In this document: positions 51,790-60,416 of the stretch, piece after piece
Layout of the letters: every line of letters begins with the position of its first letter
Numbering within the stretch: the first letter of the stretch is position 1
NCBI RefSeq assembly: GCF_018449695.1
Contig: NZ_JAAVUY010000005.1
Location: forward strand, 1 to 64,000
Reading direction: 5' to 3'
DNA length: 64,000 nucleotides
Source of the DNA: Bradyrhizobium sp. dw_411
Lineage (GTDB): Bacteria > Pseudomonadota > Alphaproteobacteria > Rhizobiales > Xanthobacteraceae
Program-made: the position numbers and the translations under genes
The notes under the pieces: generated by a model
The model's input: the letters and a program-made list of their open reading frames with translations, nothing else
Told to the model about the DNA's origin: nothing
The model's database searches: none

Positions 51790-52494
51790 TCACGGCCGCG
51801 GCGGAATCTCCAGTCCCCGTTGCACCGCGGGCCGCGCCAGGCCCCGTTCCAGCCAGGACCCGACCTGCTTGAACGTATCGAACCCGACAAGCTCGCCCGC
51901 GCCGTAGAAGCCGTTCAGGTTGCGGACCCACCCTAATGAGGCAATGTCGGCGATGGTGTAGTCGTCGCCCATGATCCATGGCCGCCCGGTCAGGCGCGTG
52001 TCCAGCACGCCGAGCAGGCGTTTCGATTCATTGACGTAGCGCTCCAGCGGGCGCTTGTCGGCGATCTCCTTGCCGGCAAATTTATGGAAGAAGCCGACCT
52101 GACCGAACATCGGCCCGATCGACGACATCTGGAAATACACCCACTGGATGGTCTGATAACGCAGCGCCGGATCGCTTGGCAGAAGCTTTCCGGTCTTCTC
52201 GGCGAGGTATTGCAGGATCGCACCGGACTCGAACAAGCCGAGCGGCGCGCCACCGGGTCCGTTGGGATCGATGATGGCCGGGATCTTGCCGTTCGGGTTG
52301 AGCGACAAATACTCCGGCGTGAAGGTCTCATTCTTGAGGATATTGATCGTGTGCGGCTCATACGGCAACCCGATCTCCTCCAGCATGATCGAGACTTTGA
52401 CGCCGTTCGGCGTCGGCAGCGAGTAGAGCTGGAGGCGGTCGGGATGTTGCGCCGGCCAGCGCTTGGTGATCGGAAACTCGGACAGGTCTGACAT
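51790..52494 (-). CDS. Glutathione S-transferase (YfcG/Ure2p-like)
   Basis: A 234-residue GST of the nu/Ure2p-like class. The thioredoxin fold has LYSLPTPNGVKVSIMLEEIG, the glutathione-binding NPNGKIPAIIDPNG and LFESGAILQYLAEKTG; the helical domain has MSSIGPMFGQVGFF and PWIMGDDYTIADIASLGWV. Such enzymes show disulfide reductase activity with glutathione. It is divergent from a MarR gene with a palindrome between. Confidence 0.93.
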   Translation of the reverse strand: MSDLSEFPITKRWPAQHPDRLQLYSLPTPNGVKVSIMLEEIGLPYEPHTINILKNETFTPEYLSLNPNGKIPAIIDPNGPGGAPLGLFESGAILQYLAEKTGKLLPSDPALRYQTIQWVYFQMSSIGPMFGQVGFFHKFAGKEIADKRPLERYVNESKRLLGVLDTRLTGRPWIMGDDYTIADIASLGWVRNLNGFYGAGELVGFDTFKQVGSWLERGLARPAVQRGLEIPPRP

Positions 52495-52626
52495 TCATAA
52501 TGCTCGCTGAAATGATTGTTTTTGTTTGCGCAGTGATCAGGCCTTTTATCTTCGCCAAGGCAAGTCTTGAAAAGCGAGACCATTTCCCAAGTTGAAAAGG
52601 GCCTTGATCAACAGAATTTGAACAGG

Positions 52627-52655
52627 CAAACTTAACAGTTTTACTTGTAAGTTTG
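52627..52655. promoter_or_regulatory. MarR-type operator palindrome
   Basis: CAAACTTA (52627-52634) and TAAGTTTG (52648-52655) are exact complements with a 13-base spacer, 26 bases before the marR ATG and in the divergent region with the GST gene. Confidence 0.6.
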
Positions 52656-52680
52656 ACTGTCGATCCCTACAAAGGGATTT

Positions 52681-53115
52681 ATGACCGATGATCCTGTCTC
52701 GCCTGAACCCGTGGTTGCCGAACTTTCGCTCGCCATCGGGCAGCTAGTCCGCCGGCTGCGGACGGAAGCGAACCCGAATGAACTGACCTGGTCGCAGCTT
52801 GCGGTCCTCGCCCGGCTCGACAGGACGGGCCCCATGACGACGGCGGATCTCGCCCGCGCGGAATTCGTGAAGCCGCAATCGATGGGCACCACGCTGGCCG
52901 ATCTCGAGCAAGCCAAACTGGTCCAGCGCAAGCCTCATCCAACCGACGGACGCCAAATCCTGTTTGAACTGACACTCCACGGGACCGAGGCGCGGCGACA
53001 GCGCACGCTCGCCAAACGGGAATGGCTGCTGGCCGCGATGACAAAACTAGACCCGGCTGAACAACGAACGCTGGTCGCGGCTGCCGCGCTGATCAAGCGG
53101 CTGGCGGAATCCTGA
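52681..53115 (+). CDS. MarR family transcriptional regulator
   Basis: A 144-residue MarR regulator with a winged helix: LTWSQLAVLARLDRTGPMTTADLARAEFVKPQSMGTTLADLEQAKLVQRKPHPTDGRQILFELT, split as usual into helix-turn-helix (about 35-75) and wing with DGR. AAAGGG precedes the ATG. Its stop overlaps the next start (TGATG), and it heads a four-gene coupled operon with an isochorismatase-like protein, a membrane protein and an MFS exporter. Confidence 0.93.
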   Translation: MTDDPVSPEPVVAELSLAIGQLVRRLRTEANPNELTWSQLAVLARLDRTGPMTTADLARAEFVKPQSMGTTLADLEQAKLVQRKPHPTDGRQILFELTLHGTEARRQRTLAKREWLLAAMTKLDPAEQRTLVAAAALIKRLAES

Positions 53116-53765
53116 TGGCGCCCTCCGCCACCGATATCGTTCAGCCGCCGCAGCACACCAACGCACCGCCGTTCAATCATACGAAAGCGAGCCTCGTGAC
53201 CGTTTCCCTCATTGACCCAAAGACCGCGCTTGTTGTGATCGACCTGCAACAAGGCATCGTCTCGTTGCCAACGGTGCACCCGATCGGCGATGTCATCAAA
53301 AACGCCAGCGCCCTCGCCGATGCATTCCGCCGCCGCGGCCTGCCCGTCGTGCTTGTCAATGTCGATGGCGGCGCGCCGGGCCGCACCGAACAGCCGCGCC
53401 GGAGCACACCATTCCCCGCCGGATGGACTGACCTCATTCCCGAGATCAACCGGCAGCCGGGCGACATCGTCGTGACCAAACGGACGTGGGGCGCGTTCGC
53501 GAGCACGGACCTCGAACACCAACTGAAGGCCCTCGATGTTACGCAGGTGGTGATCGCCGGCGTGGCCACCGCGACCGGCGTCGAATCGACCGCACGCCAG
53601 GCTTACGAGCAGGGTTTCAACGTCACCCTCGCGATCGACGCCATGACCGATCTGCGCCCCGCGGCGCACGACTACAGCATCGCACATGTTTTCCCGCGGC
53701 TGGGCGAAACCGGCACGACGAAACAGATCATCGACCTTCTCGATCATGGGAGTGCCGGACAATGA
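53115..53765 (+). CDS. Isochorismatase-family protein without the catalytic Cys
   Basis: A 216-residue isochorismatase-like hydrolase. Asp43 (VVIDLQQG) and Lys122 (VVTKRTWGAF) of the catalytic triad are in place, but the third residue is Gly155 in GVATATGVESTAR instead of Cys. The fold and cis-peptide loop look intact. Such Cys-less members may be inactive or act by another route. It is coupled at both ends (TGATG with marR, ATGA with the next gene). A further in-frame Met is absent before the conserved part. Confidence 0.87.
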   Translation: MAPSATDIVQPPQHTNAPPFNHTKASLVTVSLIDPKTALVVIDLQQGIVSLPTVHPIGDVIKNASALADAFRRRGLPVVLVNVDGGAPGRTEQPRRSTPFPAGWTDLIPEINRQPGDIVVTKRTWGAFASTDLEHQLKALDVTQVVIAGVATATGVESTARQAYEQGFNVTLAIDAMTDLRPAAHDYSIAHVFPRLGETGTTKQIIDLLDHGSAGQ

Positions 53766-54103
53766 CGTGGCTTCACGATCTGTCCTATTTCTTCGGTGGC
53801 GCCTTTCTCACCAACGCCATTCCACATTTTGTCAGCGGCGTGATGGGACGGCCGTTTCAAAGCCCGTTTGCGAATCCGCCCGGCGAAGGCTTGTCGTCGT
53901 CATCAGTCAATGTGCTCTGGGGTTCGTTCAACCTCGTCATCAGCTACCTTCTGATCAGTCGCGTCGGAGAATTTGACGCGCGATCGACCGAGCATGTGAC
54001 GGCGTTGGGGCTGGGCATTGTTGTCCTGGCGCTGATCACGGCGCGCCTCTTTGGGCGCTTTCACGGCGGCAACGCTCCCGACCAATCGAGGGAGGCTAGG
54101 TGA
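53762..54103 (+). CDS. Small membrane protein in MarR operon
   Basis: A 113-residue membrane protein with about three helices. FGGAFLTNAIPHFVSGVMGR and FQSPFANPPGEGLSSSSVNVLWG form a conserved-looking block I have seen in unnamed proteins of proteobacteria and actinobacteria. Helices follow at FNLVISYLLISRVG and LGLGIVVLALITARLFG. It starts at ATGA with the isochorismatase gene and ends at GTGA with the MFS gene. Function unknown. Confidence 0.8.
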   Translation: MTWLHDLSYFFGGAFLTNAIPHFVSGVMGRPFQSPFANPPGEGLSSSSVNVLWGSFNLVISYLLISRVGEFDARSTEHVTALGLGIVVLALITARLFGRFHGGNAPDQSREAR

Positions 54104-55395
54104 AACGCACATTCCGCTCGCTGCGCGGTTTCAATTATCGGGTGTGGGCCGGCGGCGCGCTGGTTTCCAATGTGGGAACCTGGATGCAGCGTATCGCCCA
54201 GGGCTGGCTGGTCCTCACCCAATTGACCGATAACAACGCGACCGCAATGGGCGTATTGATGGCGCTGCAGTTTGGGCCGCATCTGCTGATGCTGCCCCTC
54301 ACCGGTTTTGCGGCGGATCATTTCAACCGGCGAAGGCTTCTGATCGGCACACAGGCGGCGATGGGCATCTTGGCCTTCGGACTTGGCATTCTCACCATCA
54401 CCGGGCTCGTTCAATTGTGGCATGTCTACATGTTTGCGTTTGCGCTCGGCTGCGTCACGGCCTTCGACTCGCCGGCGCGCCACACCTTTGTCGCCGAACT
54501 GGTCGGGGAAGCCGACCTGTCGAACGCCGTGGCGTTGAATTCCACATCGTTCAACGCCGCGCGGATGATCGGTCCGGCCATCGCGGGCACCCTGATCGCA
54601 TCGGTCGGTTCGGGCTGGGTATTCCTGATCAACGCTGCTTCCTTTGTCGCGGTGCTCTGTTCGCTGGCGTTGCTTCGCGTCAACGAGCTTCATGTCCAGG
54701 ACCGGGCGATACGAACGCGCGGCAGTTTGGTCGAAGGCTTTCGCTACGTCTGGAAACGTCCGGATCTCAAGGCCATTGTGCTGATGCTGTTCCTGATCGG
54801 AACGTTCGGACTCAACTTCCAGATTTTCATCTCGACCATGTCGGTCAAGGTGTTTCATGCCGGCGCGAGCCAATATGGACTTCTGACCTCGGTGATGGCG
54901 GTCGGGACCATCGTTGGTGCGCTGCTCGCGGCCGGGCGGGAGAAACCTCACTTCACGCTTCTGATGGTCGGTTGCGCCATCTTCGGACTTGGCTGCACGC
55001 TGGCCGCGCTGGCGCCCAACGCCTGGCTGTTCGGCATGGCACTCGTGATGATCGGCGTATCGGCCCTGACGTTCTCCAACTCGACCAACAGCCTGATGCA
55101 GCTCTCCACCGAGCCCGCCATGCGCGGACGCGTGATGGCGATACGGCTTGCGATCGCACTCGGCTGCACCCCGATCGGTGCGCCGATCGTCGGCTGGATC
55201 GCCGACCGTTTTGGACCGCGCTGGTCGCTCGGCGTTGGCGCGGCCGCCGGTTTTGCCGCCGCGATCGTCGGCCTGCATTACCTGCGCAAGTACCGTCACC
55301 TCAGGATGAGCTTCGACGCCGGGCGTCTTCACATCAGCGTCGACGACGAGCCTGCGATCGAAGCCTATCAATCTAGCCAGCACGCCCGGGCCTAA
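54100..55395 (+). CDS. MFS exporter (EntS/MFS_3 type)
   Basis: A 431-residue MFS transporter of the MFS_3/EntS-like group. It begins SLRGFNYRVWAGGALVSNVGTWMQ, typical of the group, and contains GFAADHFNRRRLLI (motif A) and STEPAMRGRVMAIRLAIALG. It probably exports small molecules or drugs. GGGAGG lies before the GTG start at 54100, which overlaps the previous stop. Last gene of the MarR operon. Confidence 0.93.
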   Translation: MKRTFRSLRGFNYRVWAGGALVSNVGTWMQRIAQGWLVLTQLTDNNATAMGVLMALQFGPHLLMLPLTGFAADHFNRRRLLIGTQAAMGILAFGLGILTITGLVQLWHVYMFAFALGCVTAFDSPARHTFVAELVGEADLSNAVALNSTSFNAARMIGPAIAGTLIASVGSGWVFLINAASFVAVLCSLALLRVNELHVQDRAIRTRGSLVEGFRYVWKRPDLKAIVLMLFLIGTFGLNFQIFISTMSVKVFHAGASQYGLLTSVMAVGTIVGALLAAGREKPHFTLLMVGCAIFGLGCTLAALAPNAWLFGMALVMIGVSALTFSNSTNSLMQLSTEPAMRGRVMAIRLAIALGCTPIGAPIVGWIADRFGPRWSLGVGAAAGFAAAIVGLHYLRKYRHLRMSFDAGRLHISVDDEPAIEAYQSSQHARA

Positions 55396-55493
55396 GGACA
55401 TGTTAGCAAGGATGAACGGACACTGGGTCGCACTCCGATCCCGTTTGCATTCAGCCCGAGCGATCGCGATGGATCACTAGCTGCCGGCCGCCG

Positions 55494-57959
55494 TCACGCG
55501 ATCTTGCCCCGCAAGCCATCGGCGAGCGCGGAAAGCGCGTTGGCAATTTGTCTCGCGGTTTCCGGCGGTGGCAGCGGCATTTTGAGGCTTTGCGTGCCGC
55601 TCACCGGATCGCGCTCGATCCACGGATGCGCCGGAGCGTTGGGATCGTTGGCGGCCGCCAGAGCGCCGATAAACTGCGCGCCGATGTGCGCCAAGGCCTG
55701 CCACGGATCGGAACCATCGACCGGCACGACCGCCGGCGTTCCAGCGGCGGCGTTCACTTCCGCGCTTATGTCTTCCAAGGATCCGGCGTCATTGGTGGTG
55801 ACGATATTCCTTACTTCCTCAGCCGGTGCCACGGCCTCGCCCACTCCGATACGCCCGGTGACGTTTTCGACGTCCTTCATAAAGCGGTTGAGACGCGAGC
55901 CACCAAGCGAAACCTCCCCGCTGCCGCCGTCGAGGATTCCTGCCGATAAGGAGCGCTTGAACGCCAGCACCGAAAGCATGCCTTCCTCTATGGTGCCTTT
56001 CGCCACGAAATTGATGACCTGCACCGGCCGCTTCTGGCCCATGCGATGGATGCGCGCGATGCGCTGTTCGAGAATCGCCGGGTTCCACGGCAAATCCATG
56101 TTCACCAGCGTCGAAGCGTGCTGCAGATTTAGCCCCGTGCTACCAGCATCGGTGGAAAGAAACACGCGGCAGGTGGGGTCGTCCCGAAACCGCTCAACCA
56201 GCGCCGGACGTTTTTCAGAAGGCAACCCGCCGTGGAAGCTGACATAGCCCAGGCCGCGCGCTTCGAGGCGTCGGATAACGATGTCATGGGTCCGCATCCA
56301 TTGCGAAAATACCACCGCTTTGGCCTCCGGCTCGGCGAACAATTCGTCGAACAGCGCCGCCAACTCGTCGGCTTTGACCCCGTGGTCGGTTTCCTGGTCC
56401 AGCAGATAGGTGCTGTTGCATGACATCCTCATGTTCTGCAGGGCAATCATCAGCCTCCGCTGATCCTTGTCCGACAAAAACTTGGTCTTGCGCCAGCGCT
56501 GGACGATTTTCGCCACCTCATCGGCGTTTTCCTGGTGATAACGCATTTGCATCTCGGTCATCGGCACGAGAAGGTTCTGGTCGGTCCGGTTGGGCAGTTG
56601 CCGCAGCACCTCGGATTTGCGCCGGCGGATCATGACCGGCGCCAGTGTTTGGCCGATCTTCTCCAGCCCGGTATAGCCAGTGACTCGCCCGGCTTCGTCC
56701 TTGACCTGATGTTCGTGTAGCAGTTTCCAGGTCGGCCCCAGCCGATGCTGATCGACAAACTGGACGATGGAGACCAGTTCTTCCAGCTTGTTTTCCAGAG
56801 GCGTGCCGGTAAGCACTATCGCATAGGAGCTATCGATGCGTTTCAAGGCGCGCGCAGCGATGGTATTCCAGTTTTTCACCCGTTGCGCTTCATCGACAAT
56901 CACCAGTTCCGGCGCCCAAGCTGCGATCAGATCGAGGTCGGGCTGGATTTTTTCGTAGTTTGTGATCTTGCAGAAGTCGTCCAGGGCGTAGTCCTTCTGC
57001 CGCCGCGGCCGGCCACCGTTGATGACGCGCGCCGCATTTTCACCTTGTCGCCCCGAGAAACGCGTAATCTCGCTTTGCCACTGGTATTTGAGCGAGGTCG
57101 GGCAGATCACCAGCACTTTCGAGACGCCAAAATTCCGTGCCAGTATTTCTGCCGCGGCAATTGCCTGTATGGTCTTGCCCAGTCCCATATCATCGCCGAT
57201 CAGCGCCCGGCCGATCCGCACCGCGAACAGCGCGCCCTCGGCCTGATAGGGATAGAGCGGCGCCTTCAGAAGCGCCTGCAGCTTGCGATCGGCAGCGCCG
57301 CGTGGAAACAATTGCGCAAGCTTCGCGGCCCGACGGTCCGCATCCCGCCTTCCCGCGACGAAATCAAGGGCATCGTCATAGGCGCGCATTTCATGACCGG
57401 ACTTCGACGCGATCGTCATAAAACGTTCCAACTCGCCGAAGCGCTCATCGGGTAGCATCCCGTTATGCTCAGCGTCGAATAAACCGGCGGCAGCCTCCCT
57501 CAGCGCTGGTGGGCAATCCGTTCCGGCGCGAAAATGCACTCGGCGTTTGCCGTCGTTGCGCAAATACAGCTCGGAAAACGCAGGCTGATAGCCGCGCACA
57601 AAGGCCGCGCTGGCGCCGCGCTTTTTCTCCAGACGGCCAAGCGTGAATTCGATGTGCTTGCAGGTATCCAATTCGCTGGTCGCATAATCCGGGCATGAAC
57701 AGAAATTGCCACCCGGCCCCAAGCCTCGAATCACTACGCGATAACTGGATTTCGAAACCGGATTGCTGACTCGAAATTCAGAGAAAAACGGTTCGCTGGT
57801 TAGATTTTCAAGCCCGAAATCCTGCTCGCGGCCAAACTGGCGGCGCAAGCCGCGTTGCCAGTCCACGGGCGATAGATCGGCCGGCGCATGGATGCGCGAA
57901 AGCTTAGCTTCCTGGTTCGGCTTGGCCGCGGCATTCAGATTTCGGCGCCTGGATTTCAT
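55494..57959 (-). CDS. SWIM zinc-finger SNF2-family helicase
   Basis: An 821-residue SNF2-type DNA translocase. An N-terminal SWIM-type zinc motif (Cys87, Cys89, Cys100, His102 in CSCPDYATSELDTCKH) precedes the helicase core: Walker A GDDMGLGKT (255-263), DEAQ box (356-359), TGTPLENKLEELVSI, and the C-terminal lobe with VVFSQW, FLSTDAGSTGLNLQ and QRIARIHRMGQ. A ~130-residue C-terminal extension is less conserved. It stands alone, without a methylase, nuclease or other defence partner next to it. It probably remodels protein-DNA or RNAP complexes. Confidence 0.93.
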   Translation of the reverse strand: MKSRRRNLNAAAKPNQEAKLSRIHAPADLSPVDWQRGLRRQFGREQDFGLENLTSEPFFSEFRVSNPVSKSSYRVVIRGLGPGGNFCSCPDYATSELDTCKHIEFTLGRLEKKRGASAAFVRGYQPAFSELYLRNDGKRRVHFRAGTDCPPALREAAAGLFDAEHNGMLPDERFGELERFMTIASKSGHEMRAYDDALDFVAGRRDADRRAAKLAQLFPRGAADRKLQALLKAPLYPYQAEGALFAVRIGRALIGDDMGLGKTIQAIAAAEILARNFGVSKVLVICPTSLKYQWQSEITRFSGRQGENAARVINGGRPRRQKDYALDDFCKITNYEKIQPDLDLIAAWAPELVIVDEAQRVKNWNTIAARALKRIDSSYAIVLTGTPLENKLEELVSIVQFVDQHRLGPTWKLLHEHQVKDEAGRVTGYTGLEKIGQTLAPVMIRRRKSEVLRQLPNRTDQNLLVPMTEMQMRYHQENADEVAKIVQRWRKTKFLSDKDQRRLMIALQNMRMSCNSTYLLDQETDHGVKADELAALFDELFAEPEAKAVVFSQWMRTHDIVIRRLEARGLGYVSFHGGLPSEKRPALVERFRDDPTCRVFLSTDAGSTGLNLQHASTLVNMDLPWNPAILEQRIARIHRMGQKRPVQVINFVAKGTIEEGMLSVLAFKRSLSAGILDGGSGEVSLGGSRLNRFMKDVENVTGRIGVGEAVAPAEEVRNIVTTNDAGSLEDISAEVNAAAGTPAVVPVDGSDPWQALAHIGAQFIGALAAANDPNAPAHPWIERDPVSGTQSLKMPLPPPETARQIANALSALADGLRGKIA

Positions 57960-58100
57960 CGAAGTTCATTCCGTACAAAAAGCACAATCATCCAACTGGA
58001 TTTTAAGATACCAGTGGAAATTCCACAAAGCGGTTAGCGATTATGACGGGGCAAAGCGATTTAACCGCAGGATTTCGAAGACGCTCGCCGCGCCCTGCTC

Positions 58101-58193
58101 TCATTTACCTCGCGCATGCGCATGAACCGGCGAGAGGGATGCAACAAGGCATAGCGCGGCGGATGCCGGCAGTGGTTTGGAAAATCGGTTCAT
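58101..58193 (-). CDS. 30-residue signal-peptide-like ORF, possibly truncated
   Basis: MNRFSKPLPASAALCLVASL...ends PVHAHARGK, which looks like a signal peptide with cleavage site and almost no mature part. AAGGAG lies eight bases before ATG 58193, a strong ribosome site. It is 31 bases downstream of the Lin0512-like gene in the same direction. It is either a truncated exported protein or a tiny leader-like peptide. Confidence 0.35.
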   Translation of the reverse strand: MNRFSKPLPASAALCLVASLSPVHAHARGK

Positions 58194-58224
58194 GGAAACA
58201 AACTCCTTGATCGCCTGAATGCCC

Positions 58225-58575
58225 CTACCCGCCCTTGCCATCATCGAGACTGACCACCACAGCCGCGTTGGCAATGATGATGGCATCGCCGCCGGTCTCG
58301 GCCGGAACTTCCAGCCCGCCTTTGACCGCGGTCACGGTCACCGTGCCGTAAGGTAATTCTTTCGCCACCGCCGCGGTATCGACTGAGCCCGGATCCGGCA
58401 CGCCGATCGTGACATCGACGAACATGTCGTTGGCGGTCTTGCCGACCATCCGAAAGAACCCGACGCTGGAATGGCGGATCGCGTCCGAGACCGCCCGCCT
58501 CGCCGCCTTGGTGGCATCGCGGCCGTGAACATCAACGCCCATGCCCATTTCGGTGAAACAACGCACACGTGCCAT
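58225..58575 (-). CDS. Lin0512 family protein
   Basis: A 116-residue protein of the Lin0512 family (CFTEMGMGVDVHGRDATKAARRAV at the start, quoted in part as MGMGVDVHGRDATKAARRAV; then DMFVDVTIGVPDPGSVD and GGDAIIIANAAVVV). Family members are small, cytoplasmic and without assigned function. AGGA is five bases from ATG 58575. It is next to a TetR gene but in its own unit. Confidence 0.85.
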   Translation of the reverse strand: MARVRCFTEMGMGVDVHGRDATKAARRAVSDAIRHSSVGFFRMVGKTANDMFVDVTIGVPDPGSVDTAAVAKELPYGTVTVTAVKGGLEVPAETGGDAIIIANAAVVVSLDDGKGG

Positions 58576-58663
58576 CGGAGTCCTGCTTTCGTTGGATCAA
58601 AGAACTCATCACTGGATATTTGTGTCGTGCAGATCAAGTCAATTCACATGGCCCGCCGCAGCG

Positions 58664-59251
58664 TCAGCGCCCGGATGATCCCGAACGCAAACCATCCATC
58701 AAGATATCGATCAGCCGCAGCGTGCGCGTTTCCCAGCCCGGACTGGTCGAGACACCCATCGCAAAGCTTCCCAACGCCTGAACCAGATCGAACGGCTCGA
58801 CATCGGGCCGGATGTCACCGGCTGCGATCGCTCTCTCGACCAGATCGGCGATGGCGCCCTTCATGAGATCGATGGAGGATTCATAAAGCGCGGATGTGCC
58901 GCCGGCCATCGACGCCAGCGCCGGCGCGATCACCTTCTTGGTGGCGATGTAATCCACGAACAATCGCAGCCATTCGTGCAGGGCATCTCCGGCCGGACGC
59001 GTATCGAGCAGGCGCTTGGCGGCGTCGGCGAGTTGCGTGACCTCGCGGCGATAGACCGCCGCGATGATGTCGTCGCGCGTCGGGAAATGCCGATAGAGCG
59101 TGCCGATGCCCACTTCGGCGCGACGGGCGATCTCTTCCAGGCTGACGTTCGGGCCGACCTCGGCGAACGCCAGCTTGGCGACATCGATCAGCCGTTCCCG
59201 GTTACGCAAGGCATCCGCGCGCGGCTTACGCCCTTCAGCCTCCGCCTTCAT
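58664..59251 (-). CDS. TetR family transcriptional regulator
   Basis: A 195-residue TetR regulator. The helix-turn-helix is VSLEEIARRAEVGIGTLYRHF (about 37-57) after LIDVAKLAFAEVG; the C-terminal ligand domain (75-195) matches the AcrR-like SbtR group. It is divergent from an SDR gene with two palindromic sites between them, so it very probably represses that gene and itself. Confidence 0.93.
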   Translation of the reverse strand: MKAEAEGRKPRADALRNRERLIDVAKLAFAEVGPNVSLEEIARRAEVGIGTLYRHFPTRDDIIAAVYRREVTQLADAAKRLLDTRPAGDALHEWLRLFVDYIATKKVIAPALASMAGGTSALYESSIDLMKGAIADLVERAIAAGDIRPDVEPFDLVQALGSFAMGVSTSPGWETRTLRLIDILMDGLRSGSSGR

Positions 59252-59287
59252 GCGCGTCCACCCTCCAGAGATCGCCCCCTTGATAAA

Positions 59288-59325
59288 CGGAGGACCCCTC
59301 CGTATATAATCGGAGCCATCCTCCG
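59288..59325. promoter_or_regulatory. Two tandem TetR operator palindromes
   Basis: CGGAGGACCCCTCCG (59288-59302) is a perfect palindrome with a 3-base centre, and CGGAGCCATCCTCCG (59311-59325) is a related, slightly weaker copy 23 bases on. They lie 37 bases from the tetR ATG and 67 from the SDR ATG. Confidence 0.65.
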
Positions 59326-59391
59326 CTTATATAGCTGGCTGATGGAGCCGCCGCAATCGCGGCGGGTGCGCAATCTTGAAAGGATTTCATC

Positions 59392-60363
59392 ATGCCCGGA
59401 CCCTATGGCGCCACCTCTACCACGGACGACGTTCTCAAAGGCATTGATCTCAGCGGCAAACGTATCCTGGTCACCGGCGTCTCGGCCGGTCTCGGGGTCG
59501 AAACCGCCCGCACACTGGCCGCCCATGGCGCGCAGGTGGTCGGCGCCGCGCGCGATCTCAACAAGGCGTTCGCCGCAACCGAACAGGTCCGCGCCGGTGC
59601 CGCTCCCAAAGGCGGACTTGAGCTGGTCGAACTCGACCTCGCCTCGCTGGCGAGCGTGCGCGCCTGCGCCGATGCGCTGCTCAAAGTCGGCAAGCCTTTC
59701 GATCTCGTGATCGCCAATGCCGGCGTGATGGCTTGCCCCAAGGGCACCACCAGCGACGGATTCGAAACCCAGTTCGGCACCAACCATCTCGGCCATTTTG
59801 TCTTCGTCAACCGCATCGCCTCGTTGTTCAAGCCGGGCTCTCGTCTCGTGAATCTGTCTTCCGCCGGTCACCGGTTCTCCGATGTCGATCTGGAAGATCC
59901 CAACTTCGAACGCACGCCTTACGAAGAATTCCTCGCCTATGGCCGCTCCAAGACCGCCAACATCCTGTTCGCGGTCGAATTCGACCGCCGCCACAAAGAC
60001 CGCGGCGTGCGCGCGACCGCCGTGCATCCCGGTGGCATCCAGACCGAACTCGGCCGCCACATGTCGCCGCAGGCGATGCAGGCGCTGGTCGATCAACTCA
60101 ATGCCGCCAATGCGAAAAACGGCCAGCCCGCTTTCGAGTGGAAGAGCATCCCGCAGGGCGCGGCGACGTCCGTGTGGGCCGGTGCGGTTGCCGCGGCCGA
60201 AGATGTCGGCGGCCGTTACTGCGAGGATTGCCACGTCGCCGAGATCGTCGAAGGCGGTGACGCGCTCAGCATCCGCGGCGGTGTGCGCCGCTATGCACTC
60301 GATCCCGAACACGCCAAGGCGCTGTGGGCCAAGAGCGAGGCAATGGTCAACGAACGGTTCTAA
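59392..60363 (+). CDS. SDR family oxidoreductase (WWOX/retinol-dehydrogenase-like)
   Basis: A 323-residue SDR of the longer retinol-dehydrogenase/protochlorophyllide-reductase-like group. It has TGVSAGLG (about 24-31) for the cofactor, NAGVMACPKG, and the catalytic YGRSK (183-187 region) after VNLSSAGH. CEDCHVAE near the C-terminus is unusual and could be a redox-active Cys pair. AAAGGA precedes ATG 59392. It is controlled by the divergent TetR gene; likely detoxifies a carbonyl compound. Confidence 0.9.
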   Translation: MPGPYGATSTTDDVLKGIDLSGKRILVTGVSAGLGVETARTLAAHGAQVVGAARDLNKAFAATEQVRAGAAPKGGLELVELDLASLASVRACADALLKVGKPFDLVIANAGVMACPKGTTSDGFETQFGTNHLGHFVFVNRIASLFKPGSRLVNLSSAGHRFSDVDLEDPNFERTPYEEFLAYGRSKTANILFAVEFDRRHKDRGVRATAVHPGGIQTELGRHMSPQAMQALVDQLNAANAKNGQPAFEWKSIPQGAATSVWAGAVAAAEDVGGRYCEDCHVAEIVEGGDALSIRGGVRRYALDPEHAKALWAKSEAMVNERF

Positions 60364-60416
60364 CTCCAATACGGCGCCCGTCACGATCGGCGGGCGCCGC
60401 TTCTGCGCGGTCATGT

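Noticed and set aside
55494..57959. DISARM-like or other multi-gene phage defence system around the SNF2 helicase
   Set aside because: Flanking genes are an MFS exporter and a Lin0512 protein; no methylase, phospholipase D or DUF1998 gene lies next to it.
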